From NCBI GenBank assembly GCA_044228285.1, contig JBGAVD010000001.1:310001-374000 (forward strand): a stretch of 64,000 nt of DNA, written 5' to 3'. Within the stretch, counting starts at the first letter, position 1, and every line of letters begins with the position of its first letter. The stretch is from JBBATK01 sp044228285 (GTDB taxonomy: Bacteria; Bacteroidota; Ignavibacteria; Kapaibacteriales; NICIL-2). Made by a program: the position numbers and the translations under genes. Positions 37,001-46,524 of this stretch are shown here, piece by piece. The notes under the pieces were generated by a model, which saw nothing but the letters and a program-made list of their open reading frames with translations, did no database searches and was not told the DNA's origin.

Positions 37001-37881
37001 TGATCGACGAGTTACCGAGTCAAGAGTTTGACCATGTGATTGCACGCGTACACTTAAAAAGTGGAATGCGTTACCTGGACTTCACAGCGAGTAATTTTCC
37101 TATTGGCAGTTTGCCAGCCGCAGACGTTGATGCATTCTCATTGCTTATACAACGTGATGTCCGCGAGGCTCAGCGTATCTCTCGCACTTCGCTTCGTCCC
37201 GGAGTGTATCACAGCGTGTCGAGCGCTACATTAAGTGAGAACGGAGATCTTGTGTTGACACGCGACGGGAACTATCAATCGGGTCTGAGTGCTTTGCTGC
37301 GATATGCCTTTCGTAACAAAGGGCAAAAGGACTGCGAGAAACTGGTACTCGAGGAGCTGTCGAAGAGCTTTCCTAATGCGAAGTTGAAAGCGCTCAGCTT
37401 CACGAATCTCGACAGTTTGAGTAATGAAGTGCTTGTGCACCAAGTTTTTGAGGCACCAAAGTTTGTAAGCGAAGTTGGAACCTTTAAAATGTTCCGTATG
37501 CCATGGTTTCGTCATTTGAATTTGGAGGAGGAGTTCTCTTATGATACTCGAGAGTATCCAATCGAAATCGCTGCAAGCACCGACAGCAGTGTAGAAGAGT
37601 TCCGTTTGACCTTGCCTCCAAACATGCAGCCTGTCGAGCTACCAAAGAATCTGTCAATGAGTTCTGCTCTGGGCGACTACTCGGTGAGCTATGCTCTGCA
37701 GAATGGAACACTCACTGCAAAGCGCGTGTTTGTGTACAAGGCAATCAAAGTTATGCCGAGCGATTATGTAGCTGTTCGCGACTTTGTCAACCGCATCGCA
37801 AAAGAAGATGACAAACAGATACTGTTGGGCGAGAACACTGCCGCAACGAAAGGTCGCGGAACGCAGAAAAAGTTGAAGTAA
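34075..37881 (+). CDS. Exported TPR protein with DUF3857 and transglutaminase-like domains
   Basis: A 1268-residue protein. After a signal peptide (about residues 1-33, ending ALRAQA), TPR-like helical repeats run to about residue 645, interrupted by a jelly-roll-like stretch (about 180-330; WFDIERHFTTSAGVFYAYCSVF). A DUF3857 beta domain follows (about 655-890; VLYPEGTAEGQFELLIRIL), then a transglutaminase-like domain with the triad Cys946 (GDCKDVATLG), His987 (FDHVIARVHL) and Asp1002 (LDFTAS), and a C-terminal beta domain. In Bacteroidota such proteins are periplasmic or surface-located with no defined substrate. The ATG at 34075 was chosen because it begins the signal. Confidence 0.85.
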   Translation: MTQKTPCSHSFKTSFLALLLSVLSFSSALRAQAQNVDSAVQQAWDLLQKGDATAAERAFRELKQSSGSNERVHLGLSYLYTWQHRYREAWDEYELAMKASSNPHALFYSAMAGVMAQSNSTVSEFRLTKQYESLIKNPDSMGVLAAMAHSRLGDHARFTNDIEGSEEHYKQLNSIGEWAVIGPFENISGSGFNKVYEPEKAINMNALYPGRFGSTAKWFVPQHLRPDRWFDIERHFTTSAGVFYAYCSVFSEKKQAVSLRIGTSGAFKVLLNDELMLQSEDEYNNDVDTYICQTELQSGWNKVLVKLCVWEIDRNNFLLRIVDQAGRPIPGLRSSTEIQKYPSRPGAMCKVMPNSFEQYFEQRLQAHPDRLENYLLLADCHLRNDKGEQAEMTLREALKRSPQSVVLLDRMMEAYTRNDKRDLVIATLEKLWSIDSTDINALEFKFREAINNKAYEEAERLMSIYQRVCPNEEKVIASQILLYSSTGKEAEAIALLKSSYAKYPKSYAFASGMAAIRKQDHHDVAGAIEVWQKYSEDIASYDALTALSELYAESNQFSQWQKTRAALADLSNDAPGYHYNTARSYFRIEDYASARTHVLTSLEACPNAADYHELLGDIYMQTELKANALEEYKKALVCYPGYLKLREKIRTLENKKQVFQPIAKYAIDSLVKTSPQASDYPDDESIIILDDRKYVLYPEGTAEGQFELLIRILKQEGIDRWKELNLGSSATIEKAVSMKASGSEIRADISKGEMVFKGLQEGDFIYVRYRDYERSSDRFFQHFSDRRFFNGMFPTRISRMSLITPKDYKIQYRSVNEKIEPTISSCDDGTLYIWKLENQAGIKNEVSMPGSDVVAKYVEITSIDSWQFIANWYCDVTNLKAKATYEIKEKMQELVPASSKLSDEEIVSRVYQFITDSIRYSYVPFRQSGGTPQRARDVLITKIGDCKDVATLGISMLSVAGIKADYCLVKTNSALMIDELPSQEFDHVIARVHLKSGMRYLDFTASNFPIGSLPAADVDAFSLLIQRDVREAQRISRTSLRPGVYHSVSSATLSENGDLVLTRDGNYQSGLSALLRYAFRNKGQKDCEKLVLEELSKSFPNAKLKALSFTNLDSLSNEVLVHQVFEAPKFVSEVGTFKMFRMPWFRHLNLEEEFSYDTREYPIEIAASTDSSVEEFRLTLPPNMQPVELPKNLSMSSALGDYSVSYALQNGTLTAKRVFVYKAIKVMPSDYVAVRDFVNRIAKEDDKQILLGENTAATKGRGTQKKLK

Positions 37882-38131
37882 AGATTTCGAGTTGCTCCTC
37901 GCCAGGCATACGTTCCGAAATACTGCTCCAACATTGTTTCCATGCACAAAGCGTGCGCGGACCATTCGCTGCGCTCTAGCCTTTTGTCGTGTTCAACCAG
38001 AACTGTTCACCGAGCCTCAGCCTTGCCAAGCAGTGACTAGCATGTGCTAGCTTAGCAACTTGACTCAGAGCTTGAGATGTTGTACTTTAATGCAGTACAA
38101 TGAGACCTTCTTCACAAATGCTGAAAGTACA

Positions 38132-39949
38132 ATGAGTTCATCTCAGAGAATACCCGTTCACAACTTCTTTCGCAATCCTGAGAGAGTAGGGTATACTTTA
38201 TCTCCAGATGGAGAGAACCTCGCTTTTCTTGCTCCAGTTAACGGACGTCTCAACGTGCATGTACAGAACATTGCTACCTCTGAATTACAGTGTCTCAGTG
38301 ATCAAAGCGTACGTAACATTGCTGGCCTCACCTGGGCGAACAACACAAGCATTCTCTATATCAGGGATGTGGGTGGCGATGAGAACTGGCAACTGTTTGT
38401 TGCAAGCATCGACGGACAACGCACTGAGTGTTTGACCCCTTTTCCTGGAGTTCAGTGTCGCATTGTTGATCTGCTCAAAGACAATGATCAAGAGATTCTC
38501 ATTTCACTGAACCAACGTGATCGATCATGCTTCGACGTCTATCGATGCAACATTCAAAGTGCAGAACTCAGTTTGGTTGCACAGAACCCTGGTAGCATAA
38601 CCGCGTGGTTGACAGATCACGTTGGTAAACTTAGGGTAGCAGTTAGCTCAGATGGAGTGAACCATCGTATCCTGTATCGTGATAGCGAAGGGGAAGAATT
38701 CCAAGTGCTTCTTGAAACGGATTTTCGTGTGAGCGTTTCACCCATCTGCTTTAGTTATGATAACTCAAAGCTGATCATGCTCTCCAATGAAGGACGAAAC
38801 ACAGAAGCGATCGTGCTGTATGATCCGCTGACGCGCAGCTACGGCGATGTTCTCTTCGAGCACCCGGACTACGATATCAGCCGACTGGCCCGATCTGATA
38901 AACGCAAGCGTGTGTTGGGTGCGCATTATTGGGCTGCGCGTAAAGAAACCTTGTTCGCGGACGACGAATTTCGACAAATGATAGAGCTGATCGAACGAAA
39001 ACTCCCTGGTCAGAACATCGATGTCGTCGATGTCTCCCGTGACGAAACGGTATATGTCATCGAGGCAAGCGACCCTCGCAATCCAGCTTCGTACTATATC
39101 TATTCAGCAAGCGATCAAAGCTTGAAGCATATTGCGGATGCTCGACCATGGTTGAAGTGCGAGGATCTTTGCATCGTTGAACCGGTGCGGTATCAGTCGC
39201 GCGATGGACTTAGCATTCATGGTTTTTTGACCCTGCCGAACAATACTGAGGCATCACAACTTCCGGTGGTTATGTTCATCCACGGTGGTCCGTGGGCTCG
39301 CGATGTCTGGGATTTCAATCCAACGGTGCAGTTCTATGCAAGCCGTGGTTATGCGGTAATGCAGCTTAACTTTCGGGGCTCAACCGGGTATGGTCGTGCG
39401 TTCTGGGAAGCATCATTCAAGCAGTGGGGACGTTCCATGCAGAACGATATCAGCGATGCAGTGGCTTGGCTCATAGCGAGTGGAGTTGCCGACCCAAAGC
39501 GCGTAGCTATTGCCGGTGGTAGTTATGGCGGCTACGCTGTACTCGCTGGTCTGGCCTTCACACCTGATCTCTACTGTTGCGGTATTGATATCGTAGGTGT
39601 GTCGAACCTCTTTACCTTCCGTCAAACAATTCCCGAGTATTGGAAGCAAGCCAATGATATGCTTGATGAGATGATCGGCAGCACAACTACGGAAGCAGAC
39701 ATGCTTCGAGAAGTGTCACCATACTTCCATGCGCAGAACATTCGGGTCCCCTTGCTCGTATTCCAAGGTGCCAAAGATCCGCGGGTGAACATTGCTGAGT
39801 CCGATCAGATCGTTGAAGCGTTAAAGGCTAATGGTGTTGAGGTGGAGTATATCGTGAAAGCAGAAGAAGGGCACGGCTTCATGAATGAAGAAAACCGTCT
39901 TGAGATGATGGAGATCATCGAGAAGTTCCTTGAAAAACACCTTAGCTAA
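38132..39949 (+). CDS. S9 family prolyl oligopeptidase-type peptidase
   Basis: A 605-residue serine peptidase. The N-terminal half is a beta-propeller (repeats such as YTLSPDGENLAFL, GLTWANNTSILYI, CFSYDNSKLIMLS). The C-terminal alpha/beta-hydrolase carries Ser464 (GGSYGGYAV), Asp549 (GAKDPRVN) and His581 (EEGHGF), with the oxyanion region FIHGGPWARD. No signal peptide is obvious, so a cytoplasmic acylaminoacyl- or dipeptidyl-peptidase role is likely. The ATG at 38132 begins the propeller; an in-frame ATG at 38090 is an alternative. Confidence 0.94.
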   Translation: MSSSQRIPVHNFFRNPERVGYTLSPDGENLAFLAPVNGRLNVHVQNIATSELQCLSDQSVRNIAGLTWANNTSILYIRDVGGDENWQLFVASIDGQRTECLTPFPGVQCRIVDLLKDNDQEILISLNQRDRSCFDVYRCNIQSAELSLVAQNPGSITAWLTDHVGKLRVAVSSDGVNHRILYRDSEGEEFQVLLETDFRVSVSPICFSYDNSKLIMLSNEGRNTEAIVLYDPLTRSYGDVLFEHPDYDISRLARSDKRKRVLGAHYWAARKETLFADDEFRQMIELIERKLPGQNIDVVDVSRDETVYVIEASDPRNPASYYIYSASDQSLKHIADARPWLKCEDLCIVEPVRYQSRDGLSIHGFLTLPNNTEASQLPVVMFIHGGPWARDVWDFNPTVQFYASRGYAVMQLNFRGSTGYGRAFWEASFKQWGRSMQNDISDAVAWLIASGVADPKRVAIAGGSYGGYAVLAGLAFTPDLYCCGIDIVGVSNLFTFRQTIPEYWKQANDMLDEMIGSTTTEADMLREVSPYFHAQNIRVPLLVFQGAKDPRVNIAESDQIVEALKANGVEVEYIVKAEEGHGFMNEENRLEMMEIIEKFLEKHLS

Positions 39950-40219
39950 CAGAGCTTGTACACTTCTGTCAGCGGTTTTTGCGTCTTCTCTCTCGTAGCT
40001 GCTGCTAAGCAGGTTCAAATTGATTGATCAACGGTGATTCATGTTCAGAGTTCAGGCTGCGCCTGCCCTCGCACCCGTCGAGTGAGCATGCCAAGTTCTT
40101 TTGATGTAAGGGGTAGCGCTGTCAGTGTGTTTTGGGCCGGTAGCCCACACTGCTTTATCAATCCGTAACACTGCTTGTCTGGCTGTGGCACTGATGTAGA
40201 TTTGAAGACGCACGATCTT

Positions 40220-42373
40220 ATGGCAAAGACCCCTCGATACATTAATCGCGATATTTCCTGGCTGGCGTTCAACGACCGAGTTTTACAGGAAGCGCAAGAC
40301 GCAAGTGTACCACTTCTTGAACGACTGAAGTTTCTGGGGATATTCTCCAATAACCTCGACGAATTCTACAGGGTCCGCATTGCTACACTGAAGCGAATCA
40401 TGAAGTTAGGCTCGAGAGCGAAGTCTACATTGCATGTGAAGCCCGTGGAGTTGCTCGACGATATTCAGCGCATTGTACTCCAACAGAATCGCATTTTTGA
40501 AGCAACGTATAAGAGTATTCGACAGGAGCTGCGTCAGCATCACGTAGATATCGTGAATGAACGGAAGCTGAGTCCTACGCAACAGAACTTCGTTCGAGAG
40601 TATTTCCGCGAAAAAGTACGTCCGATCCTCGTTCCCATAATGCTCAATCAGATCACGACCTTTCCACCTATGAAAGACTCGGCGATCTACCTGGCAGTGA
40701 AACTCTCACAAGAGAACAAACCGCGATCTACCGTCTACTCTATCGTTGAAGTGCCGTCGAACTTAGTCGGTCGGTTTTTGTTGCTCCCTTCTGCAAGGAA
40801 TCGCAAGGCGATCATTCTCCTTGAAGACATTATTCGCTGCAGCTTACACGAGCTATACCCAACCTTGGACTTTGACAATGGGGAAGCGTATATCGTGAAG
40901 CTAACGCGGGATCAAGAATTAGATCTTGATTCAGACATCTCCCAAAGCCTCATGGAGAAACTGGAGAAGGGGATCAAGAACAGACAGAAGGGAATACCCG
41001 TACGTTTTGTGTATGATAAGGACATCGCCCCTGATCTCTTAGAGTTCTTCCGCACAGGAATGCGACTGCATAAGTATGATAACTTGATACCTGGTGGCCG
41101 CTATCACAACTTCAAAGATTTCATTGCCTTTCCAAATTTGGGCATGAAAGCTCTGGTGAACACACCACTAAAACCACAGCTCCATCCTCATTTCGCGGAG
41201 TCGCGCAGTGCCTTTGATGCAATTGCAGCTCGCGACATCATGCTGCACTATCCCTACCAGAGCTTCTCGCACTTAGTAGATCTGCTTCGTGAAGCAGCAG
41301 CAGATCCTGATGTGCGAAGTATTCGAATGACCTTGTACAGAGCCGCGCGGCGTTCACAGGTGATGAATGTGCTTATCAATGCTGCACGCAATGGTAAGTC
41401 CATCACTCTCGTTGTTGAACTGCAAGCGCGATTCGATGAAGAGGCGAATATTCACTGGGCGAAGGAACTGGCAGACGAGGGAATTCACGTTATCTACGGT
41501 GTCCCGCAATTGAAAGTACATTCGAAGGTGTTGCTGATCGAACGCATAGAGAACGGCAAGAAACAGTTGTACGCAAACATCTCGACAGGCAACTACAATG
41601 AAGGAACTGCCACCGTCTATTGCGACGATGCACTCTTTACCGTAGACAAGCGAATCACCCATGAAGTACGATCGCTTTTCGAGTTCTTCGAAAAGAACTA
41701 TGTAGTGAAAAACTACAAACACCTCATTCTGTCACCAAATCGAACGAGGACAAAGCTCCTGAAGTTCATCGACGCCGAAATCAAGAATGCAAAAGCCGGA
41801 AAGCAGTCGGGCATCACACTGAAGTTGAATAGTCTGACAGATGAAGGAATAATTGACGCACTCTACAAAGCGAGCGCGGCTGGTGTTGAGGTCAAGATCA
41901 TCGTCAGAGGAATGTGTAGTCTTGTTGCCGGCGTAGAAGGTTTGAGCGAGAATATTGAAGTGATGAGCATCGTGGATCGCTTCTTGGAGCATTCACGAGT
42001 CTACGTGTTTCAGAATGCTGGAAAACCAATGTATTTCATCTCGTCTGCTGACATGATGGGTCGTAATTTAGACTCACGTGTTGAAGTCACGTGTCCCATC
42101 TACGACCCGCTGCTTCAACGCGAACTTCAAGTCATGCTGGATATACAACTAGCTGATACCGTGAAGGCACGCTCATTACAATACTCGCAGGCAAATACCA
42201 TGAAGAAGGACAGAAAAACTGAGGGCACTTCCTCTAAAGCTGCGATACGTTCTCAGACGAAGATATATAATTTATTGAGCCAAGGCCTTGCCGCGTTCCG
42301 TCGTTCGTCCGATGAACAGTCCACTCTCATCGAAGCTGTTGCCGAGCAGGTTGTAGCAAAGAGAGGTCTGTGA
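40220..42373 (+). CDS. ppk1: Polyphosphate kinase 1
   Basis: A 717-residue enzyme polymerising the gamma-phosphate of ATP into polyphosphate. It shows RYINRDISWLAFNDRVLQEA, FSNNLDEFYRVRIATLKR, the tunnel motif TLYRAARRSQVMNVLINAARNGK, the phosphorylated His434 in VHSKVLL, and NISTGNYNEGTATVYCDD. A basic tail of about 60 residues follows the second phospholipase D-like domain. The ATG at 40220 fits the family start. Its stop overlaps the ppx start by one base (TGATG), a classical ppk-ppx operon. Confidence 0.97.
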   Translation: MAKTPRYINRDISWLAFNDRVLQEAQDASVPLLERLKFLGIFSNNLDEFYRVRIATLKRIMKLGSRAKSTLHVKPVELLDDIQRIVLQQNRIFEATYKSIRQELRQHHVDIVNERKLSPTQQNFVREYFREKVRPILVPIMLNQITTFPPMKDSAIYLAVKLSQENKPRSTVYSIVEVPSNLVGRFLLLPSARNRKAIILLEDIIRCSLHELYPTLDFDNGEAYIVKLTRDQELDLDSDISQSLMEKLEKGIKNRQKGIPVRFVYDKDIAPDLLEFFRTGMRLHKYDNLIPGGRYHNFKDFIAFPNLGMKALVNTPLKPQLHPHFAESRSAFDAIAARDIMLHYPYQSFSHLVDLLREAAADPDVRSIRMTLYRAARRSQVMNVLINAARNGKSITLVVELQARFDEEANIHWAKELADEGIHVIYGVPQLKVHSKVLLIERIENGKKQLYANISTGNYNEGTATVYCDDALFTVDKRITHEVRSLFEFFEKNYVVKNYKHLILSPNRTRTKLLKFIDAEIKNAKAGKQSGITLKLNSLTDEGIIDALYKASAAGVEVKIIVRGMCSLVAGVEGLSENIEVMSIVDRFLEHSRVYVFQNAGKPMYFISSADMMGRNLDSRVEVTCPIYDPLLQRELQVMLDIQLADTVKARSLQYSQANTMKKDRKTEGTSSKAAIRSQTKIYNLLSQGLAAFRRSSDEQSTLIEAVAEQVVAKRGL

Positions 42374-43269
42374 TGAACGTCCAGCGCTTCGCCGCAATAG
42401 ATATTGGATCGAATTCTGTTCGACTGCTCATTGAGCAGGTTGTCCATCACGACGACGAACTTCATTTCAACAAGAACACGCTCGTGCGCTTACCGGTTCG
42501 ACTCGGAGAAGAGAGCTTTGACGAGAGACGAATCAGTCCAGGCACAATGGATCGTCTTGCTGAGGCTATGATTGCATTTCGCTCAATAATGAAGGTGCAC
42601 GATGTTTTGCATTTCAAAGCCTGTGCGACAGCTGCAATGAGGGAAGCTGAGAACGCCAAAGAAGTTGTAGAGTACGTTCGAAAGAAGGCAGGCATTGATA
42701 TCGAAGTGATTAGCGGAACTCAAGAAGCCAAGACAATCAACGAGAGTCAGAAAGCATATGCACTGCAATTGGCAAAGAACTGTCTGTTTGTAGATGTGGG
42801 TGGTGGAAGTACGGAGACTGTTGTGTTTATTGACGGGCACTCCACAGCCGAGCAGTCTTTTCAGATTGGCACTCTGCGTCTTTTAAAAGACAAAGTCAAG
42901 AAGACTGAATGGAAGTCCATGAAAGAGTGGCTCAAGAAGAAAACATCTCTTCACTCAAAACTCTGTCTTGTCGGCTCAGGAGGAAATATCAACCGTCTGT
43001 TCAAGATGTCGGAACAAGCACCAGGGACGGCGATGAGTATTCACACCCTCCGGCACCTGGTTGAAGAACTACAGAAACTCACGGTCGATGAGCGTATTGA
43101 ACACTATGGTTTGTCGGCTGATCGGGCAGATGTCATCGTGCCCGCGGGCGGCATTTTCTTGAGCATCATGCTCTGGATGGGCGCTGACAAAGTATACGTG
43201 CCTAAGATAGGCTTGTCAGATGGCTTGGTGAAACAAGTCTACGCTGAGTACTGCGCAACTCTGCACTAA
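42373..43269 (+). CDS. ppx: Exopolyphosphatase / guanosine pentaphosphatase family protein
   Basis: A 298-residue ASKHA-fold phosphatase with the phosphate loops AAIDIGSNSVRLLIEQ and FVDVGGGSTETVVF, and ADVIVPAGGIFLSIM. It lacks the C-terminal HD-like domains of E. coli Ppx (513 residues), so it is the short form that degrades polyphosphate or pppGpp. One-base overlap with ppk1 means tight co-expression of synthesis and breakdown. Confidence 0.93.
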   Translation: MNVQRFAAIDIGSNSVRLLIEQVVHHDDELHFNKNTLVRLPVRLGEESFDERRISPGTMDRLAEAMIAFRSIMKVHDVLHFKACATAAMREAENAKEVVEYVRKKAGIDIEVISGTQEAKTINESQKAYALQLAKNCLFVDVGGGSTETVVFIDGHSTAEQSFQIGTLRLLKDKVKKTEWKSMKEWLKKKTSLHSKLCLVGSGGNINRLFKMSEQAPGTAMSIHTLRHLVEELQKLTVDERIEHYGLSADRADVIVPAGGIFLSIMLWMGADKVYVPKIGLSDGLVKQVYAEYCATLH

Positions 43270-43575
43270 GGAAAGTGAACACTTTTGTTGGCTTTACGAC
43301 CCTCCGAATCTGCTTTCAATGTTTAAAATCAGTTCTCTGACTTCCTATAGTAGAGTAGCATACAATTATCAGCGTGGGCAGTTTTTCCATTATTTCTATG
43401 GCTATTTCGCTGGTTTTGAGACTGTATCTTCTCCATCCCCACCTTGGCCGCACTGGTCAAAAACTCCAATGTTTCGCCATGGTAACAATGGCAACAAAGA
43501 GCTAACATAGGCGTAACGCTGAGCTAATGTGGCCTGGATAGTTTCGCATCTCTTCAAGATGATTGGAACACATTC
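43270..43575. other. Spacer between ppx and the TonB receptor gene
   Basis: 306 bases with no recognisable gene, hairpin terminator or RNA. It should contain the promoter of the TonB receptor and its partner. Confidence 0.3.
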
Positions 43576-46452
43576 ATGCGATTAACGCTTCTCTCCCTTA
43601 TTCTTCTCACCTTCGTGCTTACATGCACAGAGGTTTCTGCACAGTATGGCACAATTCAAGGTGTCGTGCGTGACTCAAAAACTGGCGAAGCCTTGCGGCG
43701 AGCAACAGTTTTTGTCACCGTTCAGGGCAAAATGAATGGCGGATTCTCTGATGCAAAAGGACAGTACTTGCTCAAGAGCATCCCTGAAGGTGAATACGAG
43801 TTGCACTGTCGCTTCATTGGTTATCAAGAAAAGCGTATTAGTGGCGTAAAGGTTATGCCTTCAAAGGCCACAACCATCGATATTACTCTTGCCCCTTTGA
43901 CAACCACTACAAAAGATGTTGTCGTGCAAGCGCGTGCAGCACGCGAAAGCGAAGCTGCAGTGCTTACTCAGCGAAAGAATGCATCTGAAGTGCAAGACGG
44001 CGTCAGCGCGACAGAAATCAAGCAGCAAAGCGATAAAGATGCGGCCCAAGTTCTCAAACGAGTTTCTGGGGTTACCATTGTTGGTGACAAGTATGTGTAT
44101 GTACGTGGTATCAACGAGCGCTACAATTCAACTACCTTGAATGGTACGTCATTGGCTTCAAGCGAGAACGACAAGAAAGCTTTCAGTTTCGACATGTTTC
44201 CTAGCGAGTTTCTGCAGTCTGCAAGCGTCGTAAAAACATTCTCGGCAGACTTACCAGGCAACTTCGCAGGTGGTTTGGTACAATTGCAGACGGTCGATTT
44301 TCCCGAAGGATACAGCTTACGTTTCAATGCTTCAGGGTCAGCGAGCGATAACCTGAGCTTACGCACAAACGGCTTTGCACAAAACACTGGCGGACCACTT
44401 GACTGGCTTGGCTTCGACGACGGAACACGCGCAATGCCTTCGTCATTGCCTGCTACACGTGCTGAAATGAATACCCTTCTAGCACAAGCACGTGCTTTCT
44501 ATGCAGGCGATAAATCAGAACAAAACACGGCGGCTGCTAAGCGCTGGCAAGATCTGGCAGGAGACTTCAACAATAGCTTGTGGCAGAGACAAGAGCGTAC
44601 TCCACTCCCAGTTGGATCCTTCGGCCTTGCGTATAGCAACGTGAAGCAAGTTGGCGAAACACAACTCGGTCTGATCTCCTCGCTTAACTATGGAAATGGA
44701 CTGAGCAGAAATCAGCTGCAACGTCAAGGAATCTCTTCAACCGGTGAAAACCTCTTCAACTATGCTGGAACTAATTGGTCGAAGAACACTAGTATCAGCG
44801 CCCTCCTCAACCTTGCTGCAAAACTCAACGAGCACTCGACTATTAGTATTCGCAACGTGTATAACCACATGGCTGATGAAGACTTGGTTGAGTTGCAAGG
44901 AGTGAACGTAGCGCAGACGCGAGATCTACGTCTTCAGAGCAATGACTACAACGAGCGCGGTCTCTTTAGTACACAGCTTATCGGTGAGCACAGTATTGGT
45001 GAAGAGCAATCACTTCTCGTTGATTGGCGCGCTGGCTACTCCTTATCGAACAAGAGTCAGCCAGATTTCCGTCGGCTTCGTTTTTCGCGCTCAGCAGGTA
45101 CAGAAGAAAACTTCGTTGTAGACATACCATATCCTGGATCACAATCCGGTGACGGTACTTCTGCAGGCCACTTTATGTCATCGTTGAATGATCATGTATG
45201 GACTGCCGGAGCAAATGCTAAACTCTCGTTGTCACCAGTGTCGCTTAAGGTTGGTGCTATGATGGAACGTCGCGATCGTCAATTCGATACACGCTCCTTC
45301 ACCTACATCCAATCCAAAATCTTCTCAAAGGGCGAAGTCGTAGCGGATAGCGTTTTGATGCAAGACGCATCCGGCATCTTCCAGGATTCAAACTTTGGTG
45401 CAGATGGAATTGCCATCTCCGAGGATTCAAAGTCTTCAGACTCTTATACTGCCAACGAGAACTTACAAGCTGCTTATGGACTCATCGATGTGCCATTTCA
45501 ATTAGGAAGTGAAAATCTACGACTCATAGCAGGAGTACGTATTGAGGACAATCGCACGCAACTTCGGAGTGTGTATAGCTACAAGTCTGGAACAACTGAG
45601 CCTGATAGCCTCGTCAATACAGACTTGCATACAACCGATGTACTTCCTGCATTGAACTTCGTGTGGAAAGTTCAAGAGTCCATGAATCTTCGCATGGCAG
45701 CATCGCAGACCCTTACACGTCCTTCGCTGCGCGAATACGCGCCTTTCGCGTACTACGACTTCCAAAACCTTGCTCTCATTCAAGGTAATCCAAAATTGAC
45801 GAGAGCTCAAATACAGAACGCAGATCTGCGTTGGGAGTTTTTCCCACGCGCAGCTGAAGTGTTGTCGGCAGGTTTGTTCTACAAGCGCTTTATCCATGCA
45901 ATCGAAGAAACAATTGTTCCTGCAGCGAGCGAGATTCAGAGAACCTATTCCAATGCTGACGCACCAGCTATTAACTATGGTTTTGAGCTTGAGTGCAGAA
46001 AGTCATTGTCAATACTCAGCTCAGCACTTGATCATTTCTTGATCAATCTCAACTATACGTGGATTCACTCAGAAATTGAAATCAAGCAAGGCTTGGTAAC
46101 CGATACACGTCCTTTGTGGGGACAATCTCCTTACAGTTTCAACGCAAGTCTCTTCTACGTGCATCCTGACAACGGATTGAGTGCTTCCTTGGCATACAAT
46201 GTTTCGGGAAAACGTATTGTTCAAGTAGCACAAATAGGATCATTCAGCTTTAGCGATCCGCATGTGTATGAAATGCCATGTCCGCAGTTGGACTTCTCTT
46301 GTTCCTACCAACTCTCAGACGCGCTGCACTGCAAATTGGCTGTGCGTGATCTGTTGAATCAAGCGTTGGTTTGGAATCAAGGCGGACAGACTGTGTCATC
46401 CATTCAGCGCGGACGTACTGTTGGATTGAGCATGTCGTACACATTGAAATAG
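43576..46452 (+). CDS. TonB-dependent outer-membrane receptor with carboxypeptidase-regulatory domain
   Basis: A 958-residue outer-membrane transporter. Signal peptide at about 1-22 (MRLTLLSLILLTFVLTCTEVSA). A CarboxypepD_reg-like beta domain lies at about 25-108 (IQGVVRDSKTGEALRRATVFV, KSIPEGEYELHCRFIGYQEK). The plug follows at about 130-250 (DGVSATEIKQQSDKDAAQVLKRVSGVTI, YVYVRGINERYNSTTLNGT). The rest is a 22-strand-type barrel ending in RGRTVGLSMSYTLK. It imports an unknown ligand with TonB energy. The following large secreted gene starts 72 bases later and is the likely partner. No SusD homologue is present. Confidence 0.93.
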   Translation: MRLTLLSLILLTFVLTCTEVSAQYGTIQGVVRDSKTGEALRRATVFVTVQGKMNGGFSDAKGQYLLKSIPEGEYELHCRFIGYQEKRISGVKVMPSKATTIDITLAPLTTTTKDVVVQARAARESEAAVLTQRKNASEVQDGVSATEIKQQSDKDAAQVLKRVSGVTIVGDKYVYVRGINERYNSTTLNGTSLASSENDKKAFSFDMFPSEFLQSASVVKTFSADLPGNFAGGLVQLQTVDFPEGYSLRFNASGSASDNLSLRTNGFAQNTGGPLDWLGFDDGTRAMPSSLPATRAEMNTLLAQARAFYAGDKSEQNTAAAKRWQDLAGDFNNSLWQRQERTPLPVGSFGLAYSNVKQVGETQLGLISSLNYGNGLSRNQLQRQGISSTGENLFNYAGTNWSKNTSISALLNLAAKLNEHSTISIRNVYNHMADEDLVELQGVNVAQTRDLRLQSNDYNERGLFSTQLIGEHSIGEEQSLLVDWRAGYSLSNKSQPDFRRLRFSRSAGTEENFVVDIPYPGSQSGDGTSAGHFMSSLNDHVWTAGANAKLSLSPVSLKVGAMMERRDRQFDTRSFTYIQSKIFSKGEVVADSVLMQDASGIFQDSNFGADGIAISEDSKSSDSYTANENLQAAYGLIDVPFQLGSENLRLIAGVRIEDNRTQLRSVYSYKSGTTEPDSLVNTDLHTTDVLPALNFVWKVQESMNLRMAASQTLTRPSLREYAPFAYYDFQNLALIQGNPKLTRAQIQNADLRWEFFPRAAEVLSAGLFYKRFIHAIEETIVPAASEIQRTYSNADAPAINYGFELECRKSLSILSSALDHFLINLNYTWIHSEIEIKQGLVTDTRPLWGQSPYSFNASLFYVHPDNGLSASLAYNVSGKRIVQVAQIGSFSFSDPHVYEMPCPQLDFSCSYQLSDALHCKLAVRDLLNQALVWNQGGQTVSSIQRGRTVGLSMSYTLK

Positions 46453-46524
46453 AGTTTATACAAGCAATAGAACACTTTGTTGACGGTTGGTCACAAAACA
46501 TTTTTCACTTATTGAGGGAACCCC

